NCBI GenBank assembly: GCA_027294455.1 | Contig: JAPULZ010000114.1 | Location: 1-52,845 of the forward strand | Direction of reading: 5' to 3' | Source: Gemmatimonadota bacterium | Lineage (GTDB): Bacteria; Gemmatimonadota; Gemmatimonadetes; Gemmatimonadales; GWC2-71-9 | Length of the DNA stretch: 52,845 bases | Notes under the pieces: generated by a model | What the model was told of the DNA's origin: nothing | What the model saw: only the letters and a program-made list of their open reading frames with translations | The model's database searches: none | Program-made: the position numbers and the translations under genes | In this document: positions 8,607-17,407 of the stretch, one piece after another | Layout of the letters: each line of letters opens with the position of its first letter | Position numbering within the stretch: the stretch's first letter is position 1

Positions 8607-10187
8607 ATGTCGTCAAGCTTGCGAGTTGGTCTGACGGTTTTTCTCGGGGTGGCGAGTGGCGTCGCGTGCGGCCCCGCGCCACGCCCCGAGGGAGCGACGT
8701 TGCTGTTTGCGTCCGGCGCCGACCTGCAGTCCATCAATCCCCTCGTCGCGATCCATCCCCTCGCGAAACAGGTCCAGAAACATATCCTCTTCCTGACCCT
8801 CGCCGCCTATGACGAGGCCATCGAGCCCGTACCGCGATTGGCCTCGTGGCAGTGGAGCGAGGGCCGAACCGTGCTGAGGTTCGCGCTGCGGCGGGACGTC
8901 CGCTGGCACGACGGTCGGCCCACGACGGCGGATGACGTCGTGTGGACGCTGCGGATGGCGCGTCACCCCGAGACCGCATACCCGAGGGCTCGGGACCTGA
9001 CAGCGGTTACCCGGGTGTCGCGGGTCGATGACTACACGGTCGAGCTGCGGTTCGCGCAGGCGCAACCGACGTTCCCGGATGTACTGACGGATCTTGCGAT
9101 CCTGCCGCGACATCTGTTCGCGGGCCTGGCACCGGCGGAGATTCGCACGGCGGCGTTCAACCAGAACCCCGTGGGCAATGGTCCCTTTCGGTTCGTCGAG
9201 TATCGGCCCAATCAGCGGTGGGTATTCGCCCGCGTCGATGACTTCCCCGAGTCGTTGGGCCGCCCGCGCCTCGATCGATTCGTGGTGGTCGTGGTGGACG
9301 AATCGACGACCAAACTGGCGGCGTTGACCTCCGGGGAGCTCGACTTTGCCGGCATCAATCCCGCCCACGCATCGTTCGTTCGGGACGATCGTCGGCTCAC
9401 CGTCATCGACTACCCTGTCCAATTCGTCAATGCCTTGATCTGGAATGTGCGTCGTCCGCCGTTTGACGATGTGCGCGTTCGCCGAGCCGTCGCCCTGGCC
9501 CTCGATCGGCAGCTGCTGGTCGATGCGTATTTGTACGGGTTTGGCGTGCTCGCCGACGGTCCGGTCTCGCCGGATCATCCGTGGTTCGAGTCGCCGGCGC
9601 CGGTCGGTTACGATGTGGACGCCGCCGAGGCCCTGCTCGAGGCAGTCGGGTGGCGCCGAGGAGATGACGGCGTACGGCAGCGGGAGGGACGTCGATTGTC
9701 GTTTCGCTTGTTGACCGTCGGCAGTGCCGACAACGCCTTGGAGCAGATGATCCAGGCCCAGCTCCGCCGGGTGGGGATCGAGATGGAAATCCGCCAGCTC
9801 GAGCTCTCCACGTTTCTCTCTGTGGCCCAAGGCCGTGCACGTGACTTCGACGCGTTGATCACCCTCGTGCCGGGCGATCTGGCCCTCGGGCACGTCGCAG
9901 CGCTCTTCGAAGGGGCGGCGGGTCCGCTGGCGTATTCGGGATTGCAAAGCCCGGACTTCGAGGGTGCGCTGGCACGCGTGCGCGAGGCCCAAACCGCCGG
10001 GGAGCTCGAGGCGGGGTGGCGAGACGCCCAGCGTGTGATCGAGCGGGAGTTTCCGGTGACCTGGTTGTATCATGCTCGGGGCGTGCAGGGCGTGAATCGC
10101 CGCGTGCGCGGCGTGTCGTTGGACCTGCGGGGTGAGCTGGCCGGAGTGGCCGGCTGGTGGATTGCCGATCGGGAGGAATTGCCTTGA
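8607..10187 (+). CDS. ABC transporter solute-binding lipoprotein, family 5
   Basis: This 526-residue extracytoplasmic binding protein belongs to the SBP_bac_5 (oligopeptide/dipeptide/oligosaccharide) class. The N-terminus is a lipoprotein signal with the lipidated cysteine at about residue 21 (GVASGVACGPAP). Family landmarks include the RDVRWHDGRPTTADDVVWT region, NPVGNGPFRF, DDVRVRRAVALALDRQ and a late GVQGVNRRVRGV. The length is usual for the family. The ATG at 8607 is preceded by GGAG and is preferred to a longer in-frame start that would run into the divergent permease gene. It is the first gene of a run that continues through 20737 with coupled starts, and it supplies the binding subunit for the OppB/OppC permeases on the other strand. 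Confidence 0.92.
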   Translation: MSSSLRVGLTVFLGVASGVACGPAPRPEGATLLFASGADLQSINPLVAIHPLAKQVQKHILFLTLAAYDEAIEPVPRLASWQWSEGRTVLRFALRRDVRWHDGRPTTADDVVWTLRMARHPETAYPRARDLTAVTRVSRVDDYTVELRFAQAQPTFPDVLTDLAILPRHLFAGLAPAEIRTAAFNQNPVGNGPFRFVEYRPNQRWVFARVDDFPESLGRPRLDRFVVVVVDESTTKLAALTSGELDFAGINPAHASFVRDDRRLTVIDYPVQFVNALIWNVRRPPFDDVRVRRAVALALDRQLLVDAYLYGFGVLADGPVSPDHPWFESPAPVGYDVDAAEALLEAVGWRRGDDGVRQREGRRLSFRLLTVGSADNALEQMIQAQLRRVGIEMEIRQLELSTFLSVAQGRARDFDALITLVPGDLALGHVAALFEGAAGPLAYSGLQSPDFEGALARVREAQTAGELEAGWRDAQRVIEREFPVTWLYHARGVQGVNRRVRGVSLDLRGELAGVAGWWIADREELP

Positions 10188-11215
10188 GTTTTCGCGTACG
10201 GGCTCCGGTGCGAATCGATCTGGCCGGCGGGTGGTCGGACGTGCCCGAGTTCGCGGACCTGGAAGGGGGCGCGGTCGTGAATGCGGCGATCACGCTCTTC
10301 ACCCACGTCGAATGTCTGCCCGGCGGCGGGACGTACTGCCTGCACGCCGAGGACATCGGTGAGCGGGTATACCTGCAGGACCCCGCCGACGCCCGGTACG
10401 ATGGAAAGCTCGATCTCCACAAGGCGGCGTTGAACATGTTGCCAGTTACGGGAGGACTCGAAGTCCTGACCTCCTCCGATGTGCCTGCCGGGTCGGGGCT
10501 CGGTGCCTCCGGGTCTCTCGACGTGGCGTTGCTGCAGGCGCTGGCGCTGTGCAGGAACGAACGGTTCGACCCCATCGATCTCGCGGAGATGGGATTTCGT
10601 CTGGAAACCGCGGAACTGAGACTCATCGGCGGGCGGCAGGACCAATACGCCGCGGCGCTGGGAGGGATACACGAGTTTCGCTTCGGCGACGGATCGGATG
10701 TCGAGGTTCGTCGCGTGGACCTCTCGCCCGAAGCCGCGGCCGAGTTCGCGGAGCATGTGACCCTCGTCTACACGGGCGAATCACATTTCTCGTCACAGAT
10801 CCACGATCGGGTCTGGCGAGCGTATCGCGAGCGGCGCAACGAGATCGGCGACGCGATTCGCACGATGCGTGATCTCGTCGATCCCGTCGCCCGGGCCATC
10901 GAGGCCGGGGAGTGGCGTGAAGTCGCGAGGCTCGTCGACGAGAACTGGAAACAGCAACAGCGTCTCGACGCCACCATCTCCACGGAAGGCACACAGGCCA
11001 TCGAGACGGCTGCCCGGACTGCCGGGGCATGGGGCGTGAAGGCGACGGGCGCAGGTGCGGGCGGTTGTCTGGTGATTCTCGGTCCACCAGATGCTCGCGA
11101 AGCCATCGAGGCTGGGGTGGTGGCCGCCGGCGCTCGCGTGCTGGACTGGGCCGTGGACTTCGACGGAGTGACGGGCTGGCACCTCGAGAACGATGCTGAT
11201 CGCGGGACCGGGTGA
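10184..11215 (+). CDS. GHMP-family sugar kinase, fucokinase-like
   Basis: This 343-residue cytoplasmic kinase would phosphorylate a sugar with ATP. The N-terminal RVRAPVRIDLAGGWSDVP closely resembles the substrate-binding motif of L-fucokinases and related heptose or galactose kinases. The GHMP ATP-binding motif PAGSGLGASG is at about residues 101-110. The C-terminal GHMP motif KATGAGAGGCL is at about 287-297. The start is taken as the TTG at 10184, whose last two bases overlap the TGA of the binding-protein gene (TTGA). An upstream ATG at 10157 would add nine residues inside that gene. It overlaps the heparinase-like gene by 23 bp. The substrate is unknown: fucose or another 6-deoxy or amino sugar released from the imported material is a reasonable guess. 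Confidence 0.86.
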   Translation: MSFRVRAPVRIDLAGGWSDVPEFADLEGGAVVNAAITLFTHVECLPGGGTYCLHAEDIGERVYLQDPADARYDGKLDLHKAALNMLPVTGGLEVLTSSDVPAGSGLGASGSLDVALLQALALCRNERFDPIDLAEMGFRLETAELRLIGGRQDQYAAALGGIHEFRFGDGSDVEVRRVDLSPEAAAEFAEHVTLVYTGESHFSSQIHDRVWRAYRERRNEIGDAIRTMRDLVDPVARAIEAGEWREVARLVDENWKQQQRLDATISTEGTQAIETAARTAGAWGVKATGAGAGGCLVILGPPDAREAIEAGVVAAGARVLDWAVDFDGVTGWHLENDADRGTG

Positions 11216-13940
11216 ACTGGCCGGCCGCCGGGCCGCACTGAATGGTTCGCCGGACGTTGCCGCCCTTGCCGGCCGGCTGGCGAAACTGGCAATCCCGATT
11301 CTCGACCGACCCCTCTACATCCCGCAGCAAAAGGCCTTGCTGTCTCGCGGCGGGGGCGTGTGTTCGGGCGATGGATCCCGATTGCGCTTCGATCCCCTGA
11401 GCCCGCACCGGCATACGTGCCCGGAGTGTGACGCGACGTTCCAGGGAGTGCGCCACGATGGCGCCTGGGTCTGGCGGTACCACATCTGGCTCAGCGAGCG
11501 CGCCATCCACCTCGCGCTGCTTGGCAGAGTGTGCGGGACCGCCAGGGCGGCCGACCGAGCGCGCGACATCGTGTTGGGATACGCGGATCGTTACCGCGAC
11601 TACCCCAACGTCGACAACGTCTTGGGCCCCACCCGGCTCTTCTTCTCGACCTACCTGGAATCGATCTGGTTGACCCAGCTCCTGATCGCGGCGTCACTCC
11701 TCGAATGGGACGAGCGCGCCGCCGGTCGGGTGTCGGCCATGGCGGAGGAGTCGGCCCGGCTCATTGCTTCGTTCGACGAAGGGTGGTCGAATCGACAGGT
11801 GTGGAACAGTGCAGCGCTCATCGCCGCCGGACGCTGGTTGGCTGATGACGCGTTGCTTCGCAGCGGCGTGGACGGCACCCACGGGATTCGGGCCTTGTTG
11901 CGAGATGCGGTGTCGGAGCGCGGGTGGTGGCACGAGGGAGAGAACTACCATTTCTTTGCCCTACGCGGTTTTCTGTTGGCCGCCGAGCTGCTGAGACCCT
12001 CCGGGGTGGACTTGTACGACGAGGAATCGTTCGGTCCCAAGCTGCCCAACATGTATCTCGCGCCCCTCGACACCGTGCTTCCCGATCTGTCATTGCCCGC
12101 CCGCGGCGATTCGCCTTTCGACGTGACATTGTACCAGCCGCGGTTCGCCGAGTTGTGGGAGATGGGCTGGGCGCGCACTCGGCGGCCGCGTCTGGCTTCT
12201 CTGCTCGGCTCACTCTACGGTGGTGACGTTCCGCCGGCCGCCGATCCGGGATTCGCCGAAATCGCCGAGGTGGAGCAAAACCGTCCCGCCCAGCGGCTGC
12301 ATCGGAGCGGCCTCGGGTGGAAGAGTCTGCTGTGGATGGACCAAACCCTTCCCGGCGAGGAGCCCCACGACTGGCAGCCGGGATCGGTCTTGGTGGACGG
12401 CGGCGGACCGGCGGTTCTTCGAGCCTCTCCACGTCGTCTTGTCGGACTCGAATGCCGCGGCACCGGCGCCGGGCATGGGCATCCCGACCAACTGCATCTC
12501 ACGCTGTTCTGGGATCGGCCTTGGTTGCTCGATTTCGGTACGGGATCGTATGTCGCGCCTTCGTTGTTCTGGTACCGCTCGGCCCTCGCCCACAACGCTC
12601 CGGCGGCTCCCGGCGTGGGCCAGCATCCGGCGCCGGCCTGGTGCGCTGCGTTCCATGAGGTGGGAGACTGGGCCTGGTGTCGCGGCGTCGCCACCGGATT
12701 GCTGGGACCCGACACGTACGTGGAGCGGACCATCGTCGCGGGCCCCGCCTACGTCCTCGACGTGATCGACGTTCGCGTTCCGGACGACCAACTTGTCGAA
12801 CTACCGCTGCACCCGCTGGGCGCGTTTGCGCTGACACCGGACGACATCGCCGAGGTGGAGGAGACGCGATCGGCCACCCAACCCGGCCAGACCGATGGAG
12901 GCGTCGATGGTGTGTGGCGGCTGATGGCGGCGCCGGCACGGGCGCGCTGCGGGGCGGGCGATCATCGGTGGGACATCATCTTCGCGCCGCGACCGGACGA
13001 GACATTCTTCGTGATGCAAGCGCCGGGGCCGCCGACCCTCGCGCTGTCCGATGCAGGGCGCTCGAAATTTCTCGTCCGCCGCGCCGTCGGGCCGGGGCGG
13101 TGGATCCAGGTGTTCGCACCGGAGTCCGCCGGGGTCACGGCAGCGGAGGACCGCGGCGACTCGATTCAGGTTGCCCGGGGCGACGCCGCGGTCGACTCGA
13201 TCAGCTGGTCGGACGGCACACTGGAAGTGCGTGAGTCGGGCGGCCCGGTGACGCCACTCGGCGGCGCGGTGCCGCCGCCCATGCCCGTGGAGGTGCCCGC
13301 ACCAGTCCGTGCGCGAATTCCGTGTACGTTGCTCGAGTCGCCACCCGCCGTCGAGGCGCTGTTCGACGGTCTGCCGGCGGATGCCGTCATGGTACTGGGA
13401 GAGGACGCGTACCGCAGGTCGGAGGCGCCGTACCCCGGTCCTGACGCATTGCGCGGCCGGGTGGCCATCGTGGTCCACGGGACGGAGTTGTTCGTGTGCG
13501 TCGAGGTCCGGAAAGATCCGCTGTGCTTTCGCGGACCGGCAGAACCCGACCCCGCGCTCGACAACGAGGTGCCCGACATTCATTCTGACGGCGTGCAATG
13601 CTACCTCGACTGGGACGGCTGGAGAGGGTTCGTGGCCGTCCCGGTGGACGGCACCGACCAGGTGCGGATTCGACCGGTGGCCGGCACGCAGGCGCAGCCG
13701 GGCGACCTCACCGGCACGTGGCATCGAACGCCCGACGGCTTTGCACTGTTGCTCGTCGGCGACGTGGGCGCGCCGGTCGTGCTCGGGCAGGAGTTCCTGG
13801 TGCAGGTCGTGATCAACGAGATGCGGCCGGGTCGTCTCCGGCGGGCCGGACAGCTGGCGTTAGGGGGCGCACCGGGGTGGACCTATTTGCGCGGTGATCG
13901 GGAGTCCCCCATGACGGCGGTGATCGCGGAGGTGCGGTGA
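11193..13940 (+). CDS. Heparinase II/III-like polysaccharide lyase with C-terminal beta-sandwich domain
   Basis: This 915-residue protein has an alpha-toroid-like N-terminal half and a heparinase II/III-type middle region. The middle region contains GHGHPDQLHLTLFW followed by LLDFGTGSYV, a signature of this lyase superfamily. A Tyr-His pair (ENYHFF near residue 251) may be catalytic. Near residue 70 a CPECD motif could belong to a small zinc site. The C-terminal about 200 residues (from about 700) look like a CBM9-like beta-sandwich. No signal peptide is visible, so it would act in the cytoplasm on imported uronate-containing oligosaccharides, by analogy with oligo-alginate or heparin lyases. 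The polysaccharide specificity cannot be read from the sequence. The start ATG lies inside the end of the kinase gene and the stop overlaps the next GTG by 4 bp. Confidence 0.8.
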   Translation: MLIAGPGELAGRRAALNGSPDVAALAGRLAKLAIPILDRPLYIPQQKALLSRGGGVCSGDGSRLRFDPLSPHRHTCPECDATFQGVRHDGAWVWRYHIWLSERAIHLALLGRVCGTARAADRARDIVLGYADRYRDYPNVDNVLGPTRLFFSTYLESIWLTQLLIAASLLEWDERAAGRVSAMAEESARLIASFDEGWSNRQVWNSAALIAAGRWLADDALLRSGVDGTHGIRALLRDAVSERGWWHEGENYHFFALRGFLLAAELLRPSGVDLYDEESFGPKLPNMYLAPLDTVLPDLSLPARGDSPFDVTLYQPRFAELWEMGWARTRRPRLASLLGSLYGGDVPPAADPGFAEIAEVEQNRPAQRLHRSGLGWKSLLWMDQTLPGEEPHDWQPGSVLVDGGGPAVLRASPRRLVGLECRGTGAGHGHPDQLHLTLFWDRPWLLDFGTGSYVAPSLFWYRSALAHNAPAAPGVGQHPAPAWCAAFHEVGDWAWCRGVATGLLGPDTYVERTIVAGPAYVLDVIDVRVPDDQLVELPLHPLGAFALTPDDIAEVEETRSATQPGQTDGGVDGVWRLMAAPARARCGAGDHRWDIIFAPRPDETFFVMQAPGPPTLALSDAGRSKFLVRRAVGPGRWIQVFAPESAGVTAAEDRGDSIQVARGDAAVDSISWSDGTLEVRESGGPVTPLGGAVPPPMPVEVPAPVRARIPCTLLESPPAVEALFDGLPADAVMVLGEDAYRRSEAPYPGPDALRGRVAIVVHGTELFVCVEVRKDPLCFRGPAEPDPALDNEVPDIHSDGVQCYLDWDGWRGFVAVPVDGTDQVRIRPVAGTQAQPGDLTGTWHRTPDGFALLLVGDVGAPVVLGQEFLVQVVINEMRPGRLRRAGQLALGGAPGWTYLRGDRESPMTAVIAEVR

Positions 13941-14662
13941 ATATCACGGTGGTGTTGCACCGGCCACAGGATCTGGTCAATATCGCGGTCGTCATCCGGG
14001 CGATGAAGAATTTCGGGTTCCGGGATCTACGCCTGGTCTCACCGGTCGATTTCGACGTGCGTCGCATCGAGGGGATCGCACACAAGACGGGCGATGTCGC
14101 CCAACACACCGAGATCTTCGACGGCCTCGACGAGGCCCTGGCCGATTTTACGTGCGTCGCGGGCCTCACCGCGCGGGGACGCGCCGCCAAACGCAACGCC
14201 ATGTTGGTCGCCCCCGCAGCCAGCGAGCTGGTGGGCCTCGCGGAGACGGAGCGCGTCGCCGTGCTGTTCGGGCCCGAAGACAAGGGGCTCACCAACGACG
14301 ACCTGGATCGCTGCCACCGCATCGTCACGATCCCGACGCGCAGCGAGCACAGCTCCATGAACCTGGCGCAGGCCGCGACCGTCACGTGCTACGAGTTGTT
14401 CAAGGCCGCCGGTGCGTCCCCTGAACTCAAACGTCCACGACGCGACGCGCCGCCAGCCAGTCGAGAGCAACTCGAGCAGCTCTTCGCCGACGCCGAGGCG
14501 GCCCTCGAGGCCTTCGAGTTCTTCAAGAGCCGCAACCAGAAGAGCATCATGCGCACGATTCGCGAACTCGTGCATCGGGACCCGGCGGATGAGCGGGAAG
14601 TGCAGTTGTTGCGAGCGATCGCTTTGGAGGTGCAGCGGTATCTCGAGCGGAAGGGCGTGTAG
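13937..14662 (+). CDS. SpoU-family RNA 2'-O-methyltransferase, TrmJ-like
   Basis: This 241-residue protein has the three SPOUT/SpoU motifs. Motif 1 is around HRPQDLVNIAVVIRAMKNFG, motif 2 is LFGPEDKGLTNDDL and motif 3 is IPTRSEHSSMNLAQA. This is the pattern of TrmH/TrmJ enzymes that methylate a ribose 2'-OH of tRNA or rRNA with S-adenosylmethionine. A helical C-terminal extension (about 165-241) matches the TrmJ layout. It starts at a GTG that overlaps the stop of the lyase gene by 4 bp and ends 2 bp before the aminotransferase gene. A housekeeping RNA-modification gene is thus embedded in a catabolic run. The position may be accidental, or the enzyme may have another substrate; nothing in the sequence decides this. 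Confidence 0.85.
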   Translation: MNITVVLHRPQDLVNIAVVIRAMKNFGFRDLRLVSPVDFDVRRIEGIAHKTGDVAQHTEIFDGLDEALADFTCVAGLTARGRAAKRNAMLVAPAASELVGLAETERVAVLFGPEDKGLTNDDLDRCHRIVTIPTRSEHSSMNLAQAATVTCYELFKAAGASPELKRPRRDAPPASREQLEQLFADAEAALEAFEFFKSRNQKSIMRTIRELVHRDPADEREVQLLRAIALEVQRYLERKGV

Positions 14663-14664
14663 CA

Positions 14665-15822
14665 GTGATTCCCGGATTCACGTCGACCGGCAGCAAGCAT
14701 CCCGCAGCACTGTTCGGCGCAGGAGGCGACGCTCCCGAGCGGATGGTTCGCGCCGAGGGGTGTGCCGTGTGGGATATGAAGGGACGGCGCTACATCGACA
14801 CGACCATGGCCCTCGGTGCGGTGTCCCTCGGCTATGGCCACCCGGTCGTCTCCGCTGCGGTGCGCAAGGCGGTGGACGACGGAACGGTCGGCCCGCTTCC
14901 GCCGGTCCTGGAGGCCGAGGTCGCCGACCGCCTGGGGGCGACGAATCCCATCATGGAGAGCGTACGGTTCTTCAAGACGGGTGCGGAGGCCGTGGCGGCC
15001 GCCGTACGGATCGCCAGGGTGGAGGCGGGGCGTGACCGGATCGTCACCAGTGGCTACCAGGGGTGGTTGGATACGTTTTCGGATGCGGTCGGGGTCCCGG
15101 CGGCGGTTCGCGGCGGCCGGCAGTCGGTGCCGTTCAACGATGTGGCGGCGTTGGAGACCGCAATGGGGCACGGTGAGCCCACCGCGGCGATCGTGGTGGA
15201 GCCCGTGGTGGACGGACCTCCCCATGAGGCCTGGATCGCGGCGCTCAACGACGCCCGGGCGCGCACGGGCGCGCTCATCGTTCTCGACGAGATCAAGACG
15301 GGCCTGCGTCTCGGTCCGGCCGGGGCGCGCCGGCGATATGGATTCGACGCCGATCTCGTCGTCATGGGCAAGGCACTCGGAAACGGTTTCCCCATCGCGG
15401 CGGTGGGCGGAGCGGAGGCGTTGATGCGCGCGGTGACGCGAACCTGGATCTCTTCGACGCTCGCCACGGAGTTCGTGAGCTTGGCGGCGGCCGACGCCGT
15501 CCTGCGGGTGTACGATCGGGAGGATGTTTCCGGACACATCGCCGCCGTGGGACAGCGATTCAGCGACGGTCTGGTGGAGATCGCCGCCGCGCATTCGTCG
15601 GTGATACGCTCGGTGAAGGGGATCGCGGAGTTTTGTTATCTCGAGTGCGCGACGGAATCCGTTTCGACCCGCCTGGGGGCGGGGTGTGCGGCGAGGGGGG
15701 TCATCTTCAAGCGCAATGCGTACAACTTCATGTCGCTGGCGCATTCGGAAGAAACCGTCGACGACGTGTTGCAGGTGGTAGGTGGGGTCGTCGCTGCCCT
15801 CGCCAAAGAGGAGGCGGAGTGA
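14665..15822 (+). CDS. Class III PLP aminotransferase, glutamate-1-semialdehyde aminomutase-like
   Basis: This 385-residue PLP enzyme has the class III layout. The N-terminus reads AEGCAVWDMKGRRYIDTTMALG. The GYGHP motif is followed by a TGAEAVAAAVRIAR phosphate-binding segment. The aspartate for the pyridine nitrogen is in VLDEIKTG, and the Schiff-base lysine is Lys236 in DLVVMGKALGNG. Overall it looks like the glutamate-1-semialdehyde 2,1-aminomutase branch, but it is shorter than HemL (about 430) and sits in a catabolic context. It probably transaminates an amino-sugar or amino-acid-like intermediate. The start is a GTG, and the gene ends in a GTGA overlap with the first amidohydrolase. 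Confidence 0.85.
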   Translation: MIPGFTSTGSKHPAALFGAGGDAPERMVRAEGCAVWDMKGRRYIDTTMALGAVSLGYGHPVVSAAVRKAVDDGTVGPLPPVLEAEVADRLGATNPIMESVRFFKTGAEAVAAAVRIARVEAGRDRIVTSGYQGWLDTFSDAVGVPAAVRGGRQSVPFNDVAALETAMGHGEPTAAIVVEPVVDGPPHEAWIAALNDARARTGALIVLDEIKTGLRLGPAGARRRYGFDADLVVMGKALGNGFPIAAVGGAEALMRAVTRTWISSTLATEFVSLAAADAVLRVYDREDVSGHIAAVGQRFSDGLVEIAAAHSSVIRSVKGIAEFCYLECATESVSTRLGAGCAARGVIFKRNAYNFMSLAHSEETVDDVLQVVGGVVAALAKEEAE

Positions 15823-16631
15823 CGGCGGCTGCGTTGATCGACGTGCATGCGCACTTCCACTCGGAGCGCTCGATCCGTGCTGACTGGCAGGCCCTGAACG
15901 CGGCACGGCTCCACACGGGGGCGGCCATGGGCGTCACGGCGCACGTGGCGTCGATTCTCGGCACCTGGGGTGCGACGTCTCCGACGTACTTTCCCTCGCC
16001 GGCCGACGTCACCCATGCCAACACCTGCATGGCGGCCTTGGCCGAACAGCACAAAGGCCTGATCCATGGATACTGTGTCGTGAATCCCAACTACACCGAA
16101 CATGCCCTGACCGAGCTCGCCCGGTGCTTTGAGGGCGGCATGATCGGGGTCAAGCTGGCGGCCAGCCGGCGCGCCGGCGACCCATTGCTCGACCCCATTG
16201 CCGAGTTCGCCGCCGAGCACGATGCGCCCATCCTGCATCACATCTGGCAGCACCGGCGGCGTGATTGGCCTGGCCAGGAGGCGTCCGATGCGGTCGAGCT
16301 CATGACCCTCGCGGCGCGTCATCCGAAGACGAAGTTCCTGTTGGCCCATCTGGGTGGTGGGGGAGACTGGGCGCACACGCTCCGCGTCCTGGGGGGTGCG
16401 GAGAATGTCTGGGTCGACCTGTCGGGCAGCGGGGTCGATACCGGGATGCTGGAGGACGCGTTGGAGGCCGTGGGTGTGGGGCGCGTGGTGTGGGGATGCG
16501 ACGTCACCATGGACACCGGGCTCGCAAAACTTCGCTACTTGGAGGCCTGCGGTCTCGACGCCGACGACCTGACCGCCATCAAGAGCGGCAACGCCCGAGA
16601 CCTGTTCCCTGCGGGAGCCTTCGACCGATGA
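15819..16631 (+). CDS. Amidohydrolase_2-family TIM-barrel hydrolase
   Basis: This 270-residue protein belongs to the amidohydrolase_2 (PF04909-type) branch of metal-dependent TIM-barrel hydrolases, decarboxylases and lactonases. It has the N-terminal metal motif DVHAHFH, a mid-protein IGVKL strand, a His pair (LHHIWQH near residue 145), LLAHLGGG at about 170, and a late Asp (WGCDVTMD). The start is a GTG in a GTGA overlap with the aminotransferase, preceded by a strong GAGGAGG ribosome binding site. It is the first of two adjacent, diverged amidohydrolases. Members of the family act on sugar-acid lactones, uronates or aromatic acids; the substrate here is unknown. Confidence 0.85.
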   Translation: MTAAALIDVHAHFHSERSIRADWQALNAARLHTGAAMGVTAHVASILGTWGATSPTYFPSPADVTHANTCMAALAEQHKGLIHGYCVVNPNYTEHALTELARCFEGGMIGVKLAASRRAGDPLLDPIAEFAAEHDAPILHHIWQHRRRDWPGQEASDAVELMTLAARHPKTKFLLAHLGGGGDWAHTLRVLGGAENVWVDLSGSGVDTGMLEDALEAVGVGRVVWGCDVTMDTGLAKLRYLEACGLDADDLTAIKSGNARDLFPAGAFDR

Positions 16632-17404
16632 TCGTCGACGTCTCCACATTCGTCGGGTCCTATCCGTACCGGCACCTGCGCGAATCCACGGCGGCATCCC
16701 TCCTGGGTGCGATGGACCGGATCGGAATCGAGGAAGCCTGGGTCGGGCACCTCCCCTCTTTCCTTTATAGGGATCCCGCTTTGGGAACCGAGGCGCTGCT
16801 CCGGGACCTCGACGCTGCGGCCGACCGGTTGCGGCCGGTCCCGGCGATCCATCCGGGGCTCCCGGCCTGGACGACGGATCTCGAGCGGGCGCAGGACATG
16901 GGGGCGCCCGCGGTCCGGCTCTACCCCATGCACCAGGCTCTGGCCCCGGATGGAGCCGAGATGCGAGAGGCCGTGTTGGCCGCCGGCGACATGGGCCTGC
17001 CGGTGCTCCTCACCGTGCGTTTCGAAGACGTACGGCAGCGCCACCCTCTGGATGTCGTGGCGGACCTGCCGCCTTCGGCGGTGCGGGCCCTGGCCCGGAC
17101 CGGACCTGCCGCGCGCATTCTCGTCACGCACGCGGGACGGGATTTCGTGGAGGAAGTCCACTTCGGGCTCACACCCGACGAAGCGCGGCGCGTGTTGTGG
17201 GACGTCACGTGGATCTGGGGGCCCCCGTCCGATGATTTGCTCACACTGGTCTCCACGGTGGGTGCCCATCGGTTCGCCTTCGGCACCGCCATGCCGCTGC
17301 GCATTCCGGAAGCTACGCCGGCCAAGCTGGATCTTTCCCAATTGACGGCAGAGCAGCGGTCCGGCATCGAGTCCGGCAACCTGCTTCGGTGGATGAGCCC
17401 GTAG
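16628..17404 (+). CDS. Second amidohydrolase_2-like protein, metal site altered
   Basis: This 258-residue protein resembles amidohydrolase_2 proteins along its length (AIHPGLPAWTTDLERAQDMG, AVRLYPMHQALAP, ILVTHAGRDFVEE, and a late FGTAMPLR). It lacks the canonical N-terminal HxH: the first strand reads MIVDVSTFVGSYPY, where relatives have D-x-H-x-H. It may therefore bind metal differently or be a non-catalytic partner of the preceding amidohydrolase. The ATG overlaps the preceding TGA (ATGA), so the two are coupled. A 3-bp gap separates it from the DapA-like gene. Confidence 0.75.
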   Translation: MIVDVSTFVGSYPYRHLRESTAASLLGAMDRIGIEEAWVGHLPSFLYRDPALGTEALLRDLDAAADRLRPVPAIHPGLPAWTTDLERAQDMGAPAVRLYPMHQALAPDGAEMREAVLAAGDMGLPVLLTVRFEDVRQRHPLDVVADLPPSAVRALARTGPAARILVTHAGRDFVEEVHFGLTPDEARRVLWDVTWIWGPPSDDLLTLVSTVGAHRFAFGTAMPLRIPEATPAKLDLSQLTAEQRSGIESGNLLRWMSP

Positions 17405-17407
17405 CTC

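Noticed and set aside
14665..15822. Aminotransferase as HemL of tetrapyrrole synthesis
   Set aside because: The protein is shorter than HemL, no other hem gene is near, and it is coupled to catabolic genes. The similarity reflects the shared class III fold.
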